Notes: generated from the letters alone by a model not told the origin. Counted from the first letter of the stretch, positions 26,398-35,737 are shown. The stretch: 64,000 bases of DNA from Pseudomonas chlororaphis (GCA_001023535.1 CP011020.1:5404509-5468508), one strand, 5' to 3'. Made by a program: numbers and translations.

Positions 26398-26868
26398 ATG
26401 ACCCTCAAGAGCACCGAGACACTCGTTGGCCTGTTCGTTCTGCTGGCACTCCTGGCGCTGCTCTTTCTGGCACTCAAGGCGGCCAACCTGGGCAACTTCG
26501 AAGCAGGCAAAACCTACGCATTGACCGCACATTTTTCCAACATCGGCAGCTTGCGGCCGCGAGCGCCGGTGAAGAGCGCCGGGGTGAGGGTCGGACGCGT
26601 AGACGCCATCACCTTCGACCCCGAGCGCTTCCAGGCGGTGGTCACTCTGGCCATCGATGAGCGCTATCGATTTCCGGTGGATTCCGCCGCAAAAATCCTC
26701 ACCTCGGGATTGCTGGGCGAGCAGTACATTGGGATCGAGCCCGGCGGCGACGACTTGACACTCGCCTCCGGGGCGACCGTCACACAGACGCAGTCGGCGG
26801 TCGTGCTGGAGAACCTGATCGGTCAATTCCTCACGGGTCGCGGCGCCGAATCAGGGAGCCAGCCATGA
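26398..26868 (+). CDS. mlaD: MCE-domain lipid-transport protein
   Basis: A 156-residue protein: one N-terminal membrane helix (GLFVLLALLALLFLALKA), then a single MCE domain (TAHFSNIGSLRPRAPVKSAGVRVGRVDAI; SGLLGEQYIGIEPGG). This is the size of MlaD, which forms a periplasmic hexameric ring on MlaE. A GGAG sequence precedes the start, and the 3' end overlaps the mlaA-type gene by 4 nt. Confidence 0.92.
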   Translation: MTLKSTETLVGLFVLLALLALLFLALKAANLGNFEAGKTYALTAHFSNIGSLRPRAPVKSAGVRVGRVDAITFDPERFQAVVTLAIDERYRFPVDSAAKILTSGLLGEQYIGIEPGGDDLTLASGATVTQTQSAVVLENLIGQFLTGRGAESGSQP

Positions 26869-27620
26869 GCCGGCTGCTGACTTGGCTGGTGGCCGTGCAA
26901 CTGCTCATGGGTTGCGCAAGCGTCTCTCCAGGCCCATCGCCGGCCGCCCAGCGCGTCGACCCATGGGAGCCTTGGAACCGCAAGGTCTATGCCTTCAACG
27001 ACACCGTGGACCGTAGCGTCCTGGCCCCCGTCGCCCAAGGCTATCGCGACCATGTCCCGTCACCCGTGCGCAGCGGCGTGGGCAACGTCTTCAACAACTT
27101 TGCCGACCTGTGGTCGACCGCCAATCACCTGCTCCAGAACAAGGTGCAGCCCGGTGCCGAGATGGGTGCGCGGGTGATCACCAATACCGTGCTGGGAGTG
27201 CTCGGGGTGTTCGACGTGGCCACCTTGATGGGCCTTGCGCGCCAACCGGAAGATTTCGGGCAGACGCTGGGCGTCTGGGGCCTGGCGAGTGGTCCCTACC
27301 TGGTCCTTCCGCTGCTAGGCCCCTCCTCCGTGCGCGATGGAGTGGGCGTGGCGACGGAACTCTCACTGGCGTCGCCCAGCCAATTGGCGAGCGCGACTGC
27401 CGGCCAGGTCGCGATCACCGGGCTGCAGGCGGTGCAGGCACGGGCGAACCTGCTCGATACCACGGCACTGCTCGACGACGTTGCGTTGGATCGCTACAGC
27501 TTCACTCGCGACGCCTATCTGCAACGGCGCCAGAGCCTGGTCCACGACGGATCGCCACCGGTGGACTTCGAAGACTTCGAGGACGGGCCGGCGGCCGACG
27601 CCCCGCTTCGCCCTCAATGA
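26865..27620 (+). CDS. mlaA: MlaA (VacJ) family outer-membrane lipoprotein
   Basis: A 251-residue protein with a lipoprotein signal (VQLLMGCAS, lipid-anchored Cys about residue 17) and the VacJ core beginning DPWEPWNRKVYAFND, followed by NNFADLWSTANHLLQNK. MlaA removes mislocalised phospholipid from the outer leaflet of the outer membrane with a porin partner. In E. coli and in the core Pseudomonas locus mlaA is encoded apart from mlaFEDCB. Here it is inside the operon, between mlaD and mlaC. Confidence 0.92.
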   Translation: MSRLLTWLVAVQLLMGCASVSPGPSPAAQRVDPWEPWNRKVYAFNDTVDRSVLAPVAQGYRDHVPSPVRSGVGNVFNNFADLWSTANHLLQNKVQPGAEMGARVITNTVLGVLGVFDVATLMGLARQPEDFGQTLGVWGLASGPYLVLPLLGPSSVRDGVGVATELSLASPSQLASATAGQVAITGLQAVQARANLLDTTALLDDVALDRYSFTRDAYLQRRQSLVHDGSPPVDFEDFEDGPAADAPLRPQ

Positions 27621-27677
27621 AACCCCGCAGCGTCAGCCCCACCAGCTGATGCCCCAAGAACACCAGAGGAACAGCAG

Positions 27678-28307
27678 ATGCCTTCCAGGATTTTCTTCAC
27701 AACCCTCGCGGGCGGTGCCCTGTGGGCGCTCGCCTGCCTGCTTGCACTGGACTCGGCGTACGCTCAGACGCCACCGCAGGCGTGGGTACGCCAACTTTCG
27801 AGCGAAGTCATCGACGCCACCCAGCGCGATCGATCCTCGCCGGGTGACGCCACCGCCCTCATCGAACGGGTGAAAGCGACGCTCATTCCGGCGATCGATT
27901 TCCAACGGGTCACCCGTTCGGCCGTCGGCCCGCGCTGGCGCGATGCGACGCTTGCCCAACGGCAGCGCCTGCAAGAGGAATTCAAGACCTTGCTGATTCA
28001 CTTCTATGCGGGCGGCATCCGGCAGATCAGCGATTACTCGGTGGAGGTCACCGACACCCTTCCCGTCCCCAACCAACCGTCCCAGGTCATCGTGCGGTCC
28101 CGGGCATCGGGCCGCGGGGAAACGCACCAACTCGATTACCGATTGGACAAGGTGGGGGACGACTGGAAAATAGTCGACGTGAGCCTGGATGGCATCTGGG
28201 TCACGCTCAGCTATCGCTCGCAGTTTGCCGAGCTCCTGGCCAAAGGCGGAATAGACAGCCTCATCGAGGCCCTGGCCGAACAGAATCGCAAAGGCAACCC
28301 ATCGTGA
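27678..28307 (+). CDS. mlaC: MlaC/Ttg2D family periplasmic lipid carrier
   Basis: A 209-residue protein with a Sec signal peptide (cleavage near AYA-QTPP, residues about 31-32) and the MlaC/toluene-tolerance Ttg2D fold (IDFQRVTRSAVGPRWRDAT; DDWKIVDVSLDGIWVTLSYRSQF). It shuttles phospholipid between MlaA and the MlaFEDB complex. It starts 57 nt after the mlaA-type gene and overlaps the STAS gene by 4 nt. Confidence 0.92.
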   Translation: MPSRIFFTTLAGGALWALACLLALDSAYAQTPPQAWVRQLSSEVIDATQRDRSSPGDATALIERVKATLIPAIDFQRVTRSAVGPRWRDATLAQRQRLQEEFKTLLIHFYAGGIRQISDYSVEVTDTLPVPNQPSQVIVRSRASGRGETHQLDYRLDKVGDDWKIVDVSLDGIWVTLSYRSQFAELLAKGGIDSLIEALAEQNRKGNPS

Positions 28308-28573
28308 ACGCTCCCTCGACATGGCGGTTGCCCGCCCACGCCACTGCAACGCAGTTCAACACGCTGCTCAGCCAACTGGGCGACGCAAGCTGTATCGACG
28401 CCAGTGCCCTGGCGCGCTTCGACACGTCAACCCTGGCCCTGCTGCTGGAGGCGCGCCGACGTGCCAGGCATCGCGCCGAGCCCTTCAGGGTGACGAATGC
28501 GCCGCCGCGGCTGCTGGCCTTGGCACGGCTGCACGGCGTCGAAGCCCTACTGTTTGCCGAGCCCCCGATCTAG
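28304..28573 (+). CDS. mlaB: STAS-domain protein, MlaB type
   Basis: An 89-residue small STAS domain ([25 protein letters not shown]), as in MlaB, which binds MlaF and stabilises the transporter in the cytoplasm. The start is GTG at 28304, within the GTGA overlap with mlaC. Its 3' end overlaps the 3' end of the convergent AcoR-type regulator by 27 nt, so no intergenic terminator is available between them. Confidence 0.85.
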   Translation: MNAPSTWRLPAHATATQFNTLLSQLGDASCIDASALARFDTSTLALLLEARRRARHRAEPFRVTNAPPRLLALARLHGVEALLFAEPPI

Positions 28574-30580
28574 CTCATCGCAACGAAACGTTTCGGCACT
28601 CAACCCATACCGACTCATCTTGTTGTACAGCCCGCCCCGGGACACATTCAGTTGCCGGGCGGCGAGGCGGATGTTGCCTCGGGTTTCCTTGAGGGCCGCG
28701 ACGATCGCGTTCATTTCGTGGGCATCGAGCCCCATCGCCGGCGAGCGCTCAGCCGCGCTGCCGGGCAGTGACGGCCGGCCACGCTGCTGGAGTTCCAGGG
28801 GCAGGTCATCCGCCTGGATCAACTCGCCGACCGCCAGGTTGGTGGCTCGCTCGATGATGTTTTCCAGCTCCCGCACATTGCCTGGCCAGTGATAGGCAGA
28901 CAGCACATCCAGCGCCTGCGGCGAGATGCCTCGCACCGCCTTGCGCAGTGAACGGGCGCAGCGGCCGAGGAAATGCTGCGCCAGCAACGGCACATCCTCG
29001 CGACGCATGCGCAGCGGCGGCACCGTCAGGTTCAGCACATTGAGCCGGTAGTAAAGGTCTTCGCGAAACGCGCCATCGGCCACGGCCTGGCTGAGGTTGC
29101 GGTGGGTGGCGGCGATGATGCGCACGTTCACCCGCTGGGATTTCTTCGCCCCCACCCGGGTGACCTCGCCTTCCTGCAAGACCCGCAACAGGCTGACCTG
29201 GGCACCGAATGACATGTCACCGATTTCGTCGAGAAAGATCGTGCCGCCATCGGCCAACTCGAACTTGCCGGCCGAGCCGCCGCGCGCCGAACCGGTGAAG
29301 GCGCCTTCGACATGCCCGAACAACTCGCTCTGCACCAGGTCCCGCGGGATCGCCCCGCAGTTGACCGCCACGAACGGGCCGCCGCGCCGCTCGCTGGCGT
29401 TGTGGATCGCCTGGGCGAACAGTTCCTTGCCGGTGCCGCTCTCACCAAGGATCAACGTGGTCGAGTCGCTGCGACTGGCGATGCGCCCCAGGTGCAGCGC
29501 GTCCTGGATCGCCCGGGAACTGCCCTGGATGGTGTCGAAGGTGTAGCTGGCCTGGGTACCGATGAGCCGTCGCGTGATGTCCCGGATGCGCCGGTTCTCG
29601 CGCAGCGAAACGATGCGGCCGCCCTGCTCCAGCGCACACACCGACACCAGGCACGCCAGGTGGCTGCGGTCATGCAGTTCGAACGTGCAATCCAGGTCTC
29701 GCAGCCCTTCTCCGCCACGCAGCAACATTTTGTCGCTCAGCTCGCTCTGGCCCAGGCGTTGGAACGGCTGGCCCAGCAGGTCGCGTCCGACGCCAAACAG
29801 CTGTCGCGCGTAGCCGTTGATGGCCCTGATGCAGCCGCGCTCGTCCAGCACGACCAAGCCTTCGTTGAGCACTTCAAGCACCGTCTGTTGCTCCTCCAGC
29901 AACGCCTGGAGTGCCATCTGTCGCGAGACGGCTTCAGCGGCGGCCTGGACGGTGCCCAGCGTATGGAAGTGAAACCAGCCCGGCTCTGCCGTCAGGGTCA
30001 GGATGGCCAGTGTCCGGCCCTGCGGGTCACGGATCGGGGCGGCGGCACAATGCATGCGCCGTCGACGCAGGCCAGTGCCGAAGTTCTCTTCGGCCAGCAC
30101 GTAGACCAGGCGGTCTTCCGCCAGCGCCAGGCCGGTGCAATTGGTGCCTTGCACCGATTCCAGCAGGCGGCTGCCCACCGGCGTGAGGTCGAGGCCGCAG
30201 AAGTACAGCGTGGTCCCTTGGGCATCGGTCAGGTTGATGTGCCCCCTGGGGTTGTAGGCCAGCAATCCGCCCATGACCTCGGCGGCCACCGCAATCATCG
30301 CCCGGTGGGCGGCCAGCGTCGCGGTCAGCACGGCCGGCTCGACGAAGCGGTACACGCCATCCTCGGGATCGAGACCGGCCTCGACGCTGCGCAGCCAGGA
30401 GTTCCAGATCACCTGCCGGACCCCGGCGGGGCGCTCGACGCGTCCCGCCAGGCACGCCAGCCAGGCCCGTTCCAACTCGGGGATCGGCCCGTCACTCAAC
30501 GACGCCGGACCGAGGGAAGTGATGTAGTCGAGGTCTTGCTCGCTGACAGCGATGGGCGCCGGTAGCACAGGCTTCTCCAA
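28547..30580 (-). CDS. AcoR-type sigma-54-dependent transcriptional activator
   Basis: A protein of about 677 residues. A GAF-like sensory region lies at about residues 70-210, a PAS domain near 230-320 ([35 protein letters not shown]), an AAA+ domain at about 350-570 with Walker [22 protein letters not shown] (sigma-54 contact) and FLDEIGDM, and a Fis-type helix-turn-helix at the C-terminus ([23 protein letters not shown]). The 30580 start is TTG; a GTG four codons later (30568) has GGAG at good spacing and may be the real start. It diverges from a -24/-12 promoter 100 bp away and should activate the dehydrogenase/isomerase/binding-protein operon. Confidence 0.92.
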   Translation of the reverse strand: MEKPVLPAPIAVSEQDLDYITSLGPASLSDGPIPELERAWLACLAGRVERPAGVRQVIWNSWLRSVEAGLDPEDGVYRFVEPAVLTATLAAHRAMIAVAAEVMGGLLAYNPRGHINLTDAQGTTLYFCGLDLTPVGSRLLESVQGTNCTGLALAEDRLVYVLAEENFGTGLRRRRMHCAAAPIRDPQGRTLAILTLTAEPGWFHFHTLGTVQAAAEAVSRQMALQALLEEQQTVLEVLNEGLVVLDERGCIRAINGYARQLFGVGRDLLGQPFQRLGQSELSDKMLLRGGEGLRDLDCTFELHDRSHLACLVSVCALEQGGRIVSLRENRRIRDITRRLIGTQASYTFDTIQGSSRAIQDALHLGRIASRSDSTTLILGESGTGKELFAQAIHNASERRGGPFVAVNCGAIPRDLVQSELFGHVEGAFTGSARGGSAGKFELADGGTIFLDEIGDMSFGAQVSLLRVLQEGEVTRVGAKKSQRVNVRIIAATHRNLSQAVADGAFREDLYYRLNVLNLTVPPLRMRREDVPLLAQHFLGRCARSLRKAVRGISPQALDVLSAYHWPGNVRELENIIERATNLAVGELIQADDLPLELQQRGRPSLPGSAAERSPAMGLDAHEMNAIVAALKETRGNIRLAARQLNVSRGGLYNKMSRYGLSAETFRCDELDRGLGKQ

Positions 30581-30593
30581 TGTTCATTTTTTA

Positions 30594-30616
30594 GACATGT
30601 CCAGTATAGGCATGTC
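30594..30616. promoter_or_regulatory. Upstream activating sites: GACATGTC and GGCATGTC
   Basis: GACATGTC (30594-30601) is a perfect palindrome, and GGCATGTC (30609-30616) repeats it 15 bp downstream. They lie 65-87 bp upstream of the sigma-54 promoter, on the regulator's side, as expected for enhancer binding by the AcoR-type activator. Confidence 0.5.
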
Positions 30617-30680
30617 ATTAGATTTAACACTTTTTCCATCAACTCAAAAATAAATCGTTATTTATCAATTGCTTATTAAC

Positions 30681-30696
30681 TGGCACAGGGCTTGCT
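30681..30696 (+). promoter_or_regulatory. Sigma-54 (-24/-12) promoter
   Basis: TGGCAC-N5-TTGCT with the GG and GC dinucleotides at the correct spacing. It lies about 53 nt upstream of the start codon of the first gene of the operon, next to a sigma-54 activator gene. This is a near-consensus site. Confidence 0.85.
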
Positions 30697-30748
30697 CTTT
30701 CTCAGCACAGTGCAACCACTGGCTCATAACAACAAGGAAGCCCGTTTC

Positions 30749-31771
30749 ATGAACACATCCAAGATCATTCGCCTCGGCCTCATCGGTGCCGGTCGCATGG
30801 GCAGCTTTCACGGCCTGACGGCCGCCCGCCACATTCCCGGTGCCTGCCTGGCGGCCATCGCCGACCCGACGCCTGGCCAAGCCGCCCGCCTGGCTGCACA
30901 ACTGGACGTGACGCGGGTCTATACCGACCCCCAGCAGTTGCTTGACGACCCCGAGATCGACGGCGTGTTGATCGCCGCTCCGGCCCGCAGCCACGCCGAG
31001 CTGGTCATCAACGCCGCCCGTGCCGGTAAGCATGTGTTCTGCGAAAAACCCATGGCCATCACCCTTGACGAAGCCGACCGCGCCATCGCCGTCGCAGCCA
31101 ATGCCCGGGTCACCCTGCAAGTGGGTTTCAACCGCCGCTTCGCCAAGAGCTTTCGCACCGCCCACCTGGACGTGGCCGCCGGCCGCATCGGCACCCCACA
31201 ACTGCTGCGCTCGCTGACTCGCGACCCGGCGTTGAACAACCCGGCCAACTCGCCACAGTGGGTCATCTTCCTGGAAACCCTGATCCACGATTTCGACACC
31301 TTGCGCTACCTCAATCCCGGCGCCGAAGTGGTCGAGGTCTTCGTGATGGCCGATGCCCTGATCGCCCCGGCATTCAAAAGCAAGGGGTTGCTCGACACCG
31401 CCACGGTGACCCTGCGTTTCGACAATGGCGCCATCGCCACCGCCGAGGCGAACTTCCAGGCCGTGTATGGCTACGATGTCCGGGGCGAGGTGTTCGGCAG
31501 CGCCGGCATGTTGACCATGGGTGGCGTGCACGATGGCGACCTGGTGCGCTACCTGGCCGATGGCATCCAGGCCGACACACAGCGCCTGGACACCGACCTG
31601 CTGCGCGATGCCTACGTGGCCGAGCTCAACCACTTCGTCGACTGCCTGCGCAGCGGTGCCAAACCGCTGGCCAGCGGCGAAGACGCCCGGGCCGCGCTGG
31701 CCATTGCCCGTGCGTGCATCGAGTCGTTCCAGCAAGGCCAGCCGGTGCGCGTGCAAGGAGGCCGGCCATGA
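30749..31771 (+). CDS. Gfo/Idh/MocA-family oxidoreductase (inositol 2-dehydrogenase-like)
   Basis: A 340-residue NAD(P)-dependent dehydrogenase: Rossmann motif LGLIGAGRMGSFHG, the EKP motif CEKPMAIT, and a C-terminal domain with LIHDFDTLRYL (catalytic His region). Length and sequence resemble IolG inositol 2-dehydrogenase. AAGGAAG precedes ATG 30749; an earlier in-frame ATG at 30692 lies inside the sigma-54 promoter and is rejected. It overlaps the next gene by 4 nt (ATGA). Oxidation of a cyclitol or sugar is likely. Confidence 0.88.
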   Translation: MNTSKIIRLGLIGAGRMGSFHGLTAARHIPGACLAAIADPTPGQAARLAAQLDVTRVYTDPQQLLDDPEIDGVLIAAPARSHAELVINAARAGKHVFCEKPMAITLDEADRAIAVAANARVTLQVGFNRRFAKSFRTAHLDVAAGRIGTPQLLRSLTRDPALNNPANSPQWVIFLETLIHDFDTLRYLNPGAEVVEVFVMADALIAPAFKSKGLLDTATVTLRFDNGAIATAEANFQAVYGYDVRGEVFGSAGMLTMGGVHDGDLVRYLADGIQADTQRLDTDLLRDAYVAELNHFVDCLRSGAKPLASGEDARAALAIARACIESFQQGQPVRVQGGRP

Positions 31772-32556
31772 GCTTTACCCCCTTCAAGCTGGCGGTCAGC
31801 GCCGAAATGGTCTTCCTCGACCGGCCCTTCATCGAACGGGTCGAACGGATTCATGCGCTGGGCTTCAGTGCTGAAATCTGGGACTGGACCCAAAAGGACA
31901 TCGCCGCCCTGGTTGCCACCGGCGCCGACTTCACGTCGATGACCGGCTACATCGAGGGCAACCTGACCGATCCGCAGGGCATCCAGCAATTGCTCGACAG
32001 CGCGCGCGAATCCCTGGCCGTCGCCGCCCGATTGAACTGCCCAAGCCTGAACCTGCACGGCACGGGCCTGGGCGACCAAGGCTTGCCCGTCAAACCGGTG
32101 GCCCTCACCACCGGTCGCATGTGGCTGAGCGCTTGCAAGACCCTGGAAAAAATCGCCCGCCTGGGCGAAGACGCCGGCCGGGTCTTCCTGCTGGAAAACC
32201 TCAACACCGAGGTGGACCACCCCGGCACGCCGTTCGCACGCGCCGACGATACCCTGGCGTTGATCGAGGCCGTGGGCAGCCCTCACCTCAAGATGAACCT
32301 GGACCTCTATCATGCGCAGATCGGCGAAGGAAACCTGATCGAGCTGATCCAGCGCGCCGGCAGCGCCATCGGTGAAATCCAGGTCGCGGATGTGCCGGGG
32401 CGCAGGGAACCGGGCACGGGTGAAATCCACTACCCGGCCATTGCCAAGGCCTTGTTCGGCATCGGCTATACCGGTGTCGTCGGCCTGGAGGGCTGGGCCA
32501 GCGGTGACAGCGACATGGCCCTTGAACGCTTCCGACAAGCCTTCACACTGGACTGA
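31768..32556 (+). CDS. Hydroxypyruvate isomerase-like TIM-barrel protein (xylose isomerase-like superfamily)
   Basis: A 262-residue xylose-isomerase-like TIM barrel. LLENLNTEVDHPG carries the metal-binding Glu, MNLDLYHAQI the Asp/His, and a late VGLEG Glu completes the site, as in Hyi and IolI-type isomerases/epimerases. The long open frame starting at 31258 overlaps the dehydrogenase gene; ATG 31768, with GGAGG upstream and an ATGA overlap, is the true start. It acts on the keto product of the preceding dehydrogenase in a proposed cyclitol/sugar pathway (inference). Confidence 0.85.
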   Translation: MSFTPFKLAVSAEMVFLDRPFIERVERIHALGFSAEIWDWTQKDIAALVATGADFTSMTGYIEGNLTDPQGIQQLLDSARESLAVAARLNCPSLNLHGTGLGDQGLPVKPVALTTGRMWLSACKTLEKIARLGEDAGRVFLLENLNTEVDHPGTPFARADDTLALIEAVGSPHLKMNLDLYHAQIGEGNLIELIQRAGSAIGEIQVADVPGRREPGTGEIHYPAIAKALFGIGYTGVVGLEGWASGDSDMALERFRQAFTLD

Positions 32557-32642
32557 GGACGACGCGGCGCCTCTGGGCCACGGGTCCAAGCGCCGCCGAC
32601 CGCCACGCCTGATCGACTCATAACAACAAAAGGAACACCCTC

Positions 32643-33569
32643 ATGCGTCGCTGCACTTTGTTTTTTGCCACGCTGCTACTCGTCTTCAGCCAATGGGCCA
32701 ACGCCAGCTATCGCATCGGCGTCAGCATCGCCCGGGTTGACGATAACTTCATGACCTATGTGCGCAGCGGCCTGGAAGACGCCGCCCGGAAAGACAATGT
32801 CCAGGTCCAGTTCGAGGACGCCCAGGGCGATGTCGTGCGCCAGCTCAATCAGGTCCAGGGCTTCATCAACCAGAAGGTCGATGCGGTCATCGTCCTGCCC
32901 GTGGACACCGCCGCCACCACCAACATGACCCGCGCCGCCGTCGAGGCGAAGGTGCCGCTGGTCTACGTCAACCGGCACCCGGACGAGCGCTCCCTGCCCA
33001 AGGGCGTGGTCACCGTGGCCTCGAACGACATCGAGGCCGGCCAGTTGCAAATGCGCTATCTGGCGGAAAAACTCAAAGGCAAAGGCACCCTCGCGATCAT
33101 CATGGGCGACCTCGCGCAGAACGCCACGCACGACCGCACCGAAGGGGTCAAGCAGGTGCTCAAGGACTATCCCGCAATTACCATCGTCGAACAGCAAAGT
33201 GCCGAGTGGCAGCGGGCCAAGGGCATGGACCTGACCAGCAACTGGCTGCTGGCCGGTGCCTCTTTCGACGCCATCGTCGCCAACAACGACGAAATGGCCA
33301 TCGGCGCGGCCATGGCCTTGCAACAGGCCGGCAAGGCCAAGGGCGAAATCGCCATTGTCGGCATCGACGGCCTGCCCGACGGGCTGGCGGCAATCAAGCG
33401 CGGGTTGCTCGTCGCCTCGGTGTTCCAGGACCCCAAGGCCCAGGCGAGCATCGCCCTGCAAGCGGCCATCAAGATGATCAAGGGCGAGCCGGTAGAGTCG
33501 GAAGTCTGGGTACCCTTCCAACTGATCAAGCCGGAACAGGTGGCGACGTTCGAGCAGCATTACCAGTAG
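32643..33569 (+). CDS. Periplasmic sugar-binding protein (ribose/inositol type) of an ABC transporter
   Basis: A 308-residue protein with a cleavable signal peptide (about residues 1-22, ending WANA-SYR) and a type-I periplasmic-binding fold like RbsB or the inositol-binding proteins (NQKVDAVIVLPVDTAATT; FDAIVANNDEMAIGAAMAL; IVGIDGLPDGLAAIKRG). It ends at a strong terminator. No ABC permease or ATPase follows in the operon, so it must either feed a transporter encoded elsewhere or act as a sensor with another partner. Confidence 0.88.
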   Translation: MRRCTLFFATLLLVFSQWANASYRIGVSIARVDDNFMTYVRSGLEDAARKDNVQVQFEDAQGDVVRQLNQVQGFINQKVDAVIVLPVDTAATTNMTRAAVEAKVPLVYVNRHPDERSLPKGVVTVASNDIEAGQLQMRYLAEKLKGKGTLAIIMGDLAQNATHDRTEGVKQVLKDYPAITIVEQQSAEWQRAKGMDLTSNWLLAGASFDAIVANNDEMAIGAAMALQQAGKAKGEIAIVGIDGLPDGLAAIKRGLLVASVFQDPKAQASIALQAAIKMIKGEPVESEVWVPFQLIKPEQVATFEQHYQ

Positions 33570-33588
33570 TCGTTGGCGCCTGGCCTCG

Positions 33589-33624
33589 ACGCCGCTGTCC
33601 CGACCAAGGGTCAGCGGCGTTTTT
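33589..33624. terminator. Rho-independent terminator
   Basis: ACGCCGCTG (33589-33597) pairs with CAGCGGCGT (33612-33620), followed by TTTT. It lies just after the sugar-binding protein gene and overlaps the stop codon of the convergent hydrolase. Confidence 0.8.
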
Positions 33625-34384
33625 CATCAGAGACGAAACGTTGGACAATCCGCGCCAGCCCAAGGGGATCTTCGGCGAGCATCAAGTGGCCACACGGCAA
33701 CGAGAACAAGGCGCCACGGGGCAACTGGCGATACAGGGCCACGCTCACCGAGGGCGGAATCAAGCGGTCATCCAGGCCAATGATCACGGCCGTCGGGCAT
33801 TCGAGCCGCGATAGCTGCGACGAGACATCCAACGTCAGGTTGAGCCGCATCTGGACGGCAACCGCCGGCCAGTGAACCCGCTGGTAAAAATCCTCGATGC
33901 ACGTGGTCACCTGGGTTGCGGACATCGCCCGCAGGCCAGGGCTGGAAAAACCACGCGTCACGATCTCGGCCGCCAGCTTCATCGGGTGGTCTTCGAGCAG
34001 CCGTTGCCAATAGCCGAAGGTTCGCCGCACCTGCGGGTCACGGGCATTGTCGAACGGTGCAATCAGGCTCAGCGACAGCACCTGCGGCCCCAGCACGCTC
34101 GCCACTTCAACCGCCACCGCGGCCCCCAGCGAATACCCCACCAGGTGGACACCGCCCACGCCGCCATCGCGAATCTTCCCGGCAATTTGTCGGCCCAGGC
34201 CATCAAGGGTTTGCGCGACCGTGCTCTCGCGCTCCAGCCGCGACCAGTCAACGGCCAGGACCCGGTAAGGACCCTCCAAGTGATTGGCGAATGCCTCCCA
34301 GGTAGAGCGCGGATGGCCCGCCGTGCCATGTATCACGATCAGGCAAGCCTGCCCCTGTGCCTTCAGCTCAATGAGTTCCACCAT
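33611..34384 (-). CDS. Alpha/beta hydrolase
   Basis: A protein of about 257 residues: oxyanion-loop HGTAGHPRSTW, nucleophile elbow VGYSLGAAVA, acid IIGLDDRLIPP and catalytic His CGHLMLAED. The ORF reaches a TTG at 34399, but ATG 34384 with AAAGG upstream is preferred. It is encoded divergently from the alcohol-dehydrogenase operon that may belong to the biosynthetic cluster. Substrate unknown; an esterase or thioesterase-like role is possible. Confidence 0.82.
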   Translation of the reverse strand: MVELIELKAQGQACLIVIHGTAGHPRSTWEAFANHLEGPYRVLAVDWSRLERESTVAQTLDGLGRQIAGKIRDGGVGGVHLVGYSLGAAVAVEVASVLGPQVLSLSLIAPFDNARDPQVRRTFGYWQRLLEDHPMKLAAEIVTRGFSSPGLRAMSATQVTTCIEDFYQRVHWPAVAVQMRLNLTLDVSSQLSRLECPTAVIIGLDDRLIPPSVSVALYRQLPRGALFSLPCGHLMLAEDPLGLARIVQRFVSDEKRR

Positions 34385-34454
34385 CGGCGCACCTTTCAAG
34401 GATCGATCCCGACCGGATCTTAAGCGTTGCGCAGGCGTCTTCAGGTCATTTTTT

Positions 34455-34471
34455 CTAAAGCCAGGGTTCAG
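34455..34471. promoter_or_regulatory. CTAAAGCCAGGG-type motif, copy 1
   Basis: CTAAAGCCAGGGTTCAG lies 58 nt upstream of the alcohol dehydrogenase start. The 12-mer CTAAAGCCAGGG recurs at 40629 in the M20/MFS divergent region, and a looser form occurs at 42046 before the cupin operon. Candidate shared operator. Confidence 0.3.
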
Positions 34472-34485
34472 CTTTTGTGCGTTGT

Positions 34486-34499
34486 ATCACCTGTGTGAT
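34486..34499. promoter_or_regulatory. ATCAC-CTGT-GTGAT inverted repeat
   Basis: A perfect 5-bp inverted repeat with a 4-bp spacer, 30 nt before the alcohol dehydrogenase ATG. A second small dyad, GACCT-AAAA-AGGTC (34501-34514), follows directly before the ribosome-binding site. Candidate operator or leader hairpin. Confidence 0.35.
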
Positions 34500-34529
34500 C
34501 GACCTAAAAAGGTCAAAAGGAGGAACGCC

Positions 34530-35714
34530 ATGCAGATGAACAATCCGATCTTCAACACGCAATCATTCCATGTCGACTGGAGCTACCCCACGCCTATCTG
34601 GTTTGGTGTCGAGCGGGTCGACGACCTCGTCAACGGCTGCGCCTTTCTCGGCAAACATCGGCCGCTGGTGATCATTGACGAACGGCTGGTCGAGCACCCC
34701 TTGATCTTGCGCGCCCTGGAGCGCTGCAAGCAGTCGGGTATCGACCTCAAGCTGTTCTCGAACTTCCGCTCCGACCCCGACACCGACATGCTCGAACAAG
34801 GCGTCATCGCCTTCAACGAATATGCCCGCGACATGGTGGTCGGCATCGGCGGCGGAAGCGCCCTGGACCTGGCCAAGGCGATTGCCTTCATGGCCGTGCA
34901 GACCAAGCCGATCTGGACCTTCGAGAGCCTGCCCAATCGGTGGCAGGCCGCCAATGCCGACGTGCCGCCGATCATCAGCGTGCCGACCACCGCAGGCACC
35001 GGGGCCGAGGTGGGCCGGGCCGCCGTGTTGCTGGACAGCCAGGAAAACCGCAAGCGGCTGATATTCCACCCCAGGATGCTGTCGTCCCTGGTCATCGTCG
35101 ATCCAGCCCTGACCCTGACCGTGCCGGGGCCGGTGACCGCCGCGGTGGGGATCGATGCCTTCTCCCATGCCTTCGAGGCGTACTGCGCCAACAGTTTCCA
35201 CCCCATGGGAGACGGCATTGCGCTCCAGGCCATGAACCTCATCAAACAATGGCTGCCCATCGCGGTGCAGGACGGCAGCGATCTCCAGGCCCGCTGCCAC
35301 CTGAGCGCCGCGGCCCTGATGGGGGCGGTGGCCTTTCACAAGGGACTGGGTGCCGTGCACGCCATCAGCCACTCCATCGGCGGTACGTATGGCACCCACC
35401 ATGGCCTGACCAATGGCGTGCTGCTGCCCTATGTGATCGCCCACAACCGCCCGGTGATCGAAGCCAAGCTGGTGCGCCTGTGCGAGAGCCTGGGCTTGGC
35501 GCAACCTGGCTACGAATCGTTTGTCGCCTGGCTCAAGGATTTCCTGGCCAGCCTGGGCATCCCCCCGCACCTGCGCGACCTCATCCACTCCCCCTTCGAT
35601 GCCGACCTCATGGCCCAGTTGGCCGTCGCGGATCCGACCGCCCGGACCAACCCGCAGCCGCTGTCGGTACACGACTACAAAACCATCATTGACAACGCCT
35701 GGTCCGGACACTGA
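34530..35714 (+). CDS. Iron-containing alcohol dehydrogenase
   Basis: A 394-residue group III dehydrogenase: NAD-binding GIGGGSALDLAKA, and metal ligands in GIDAFSHAFEAY and AISHSIGGTYGTHHGLTNG (Asp, His, His, His). The frame is open to 34284, but AAAAGGAGGAAC positions ATG 34530 precisely. It is the first gene of a four-gene operon (ADH, aldehyde dehydrogenase, acetyltransferase, GST-like). The alcohol/aldehyde substrate is unknown. Semialdehyde chemistry would fit the neighbouring hydrazine-forming operon, whose DAO enzyme is expected to release an amino-acid semialdehyde (inference). Confidence 0.88.
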   Translation: MQMNNPIFNTQSFHVDWSYPTPIWFGVERVDDLVNGCAFLGKHRPLVIIDERLVEHPLILRALERCKQSGIDLKLFSNFRSDPDTDMLEQGVIAFNEYARDMVVGIGGGSALDLAKAIAFMAVQTKPIWTFESLPNRWQAANADVPPIISVPTTAGTGAEVGRAAVLLDSQENRKRLIFHPRMLSSLVIVDPALTLTVPGPVTAAVGIDAFSHAFEAYCANSFHPMGDGIALQAMNLIKQWLPIAVQDGSDLQARCHLSAAALMGAVAFHKGLGAVHAISHSIGGTYGTHHGLTNGVLLPYVIAHNRPVIEAKLVRLCESLGLAQPGYESFVAWLKDFLASLGIPPHLRDLIHSPFDADLMAQLAVADPTARTNPQPLSVHDYKTIIDNAWSGH

Positions 35715-35737
35715 ACGGGCACTTTCAAGGAGGGCAT

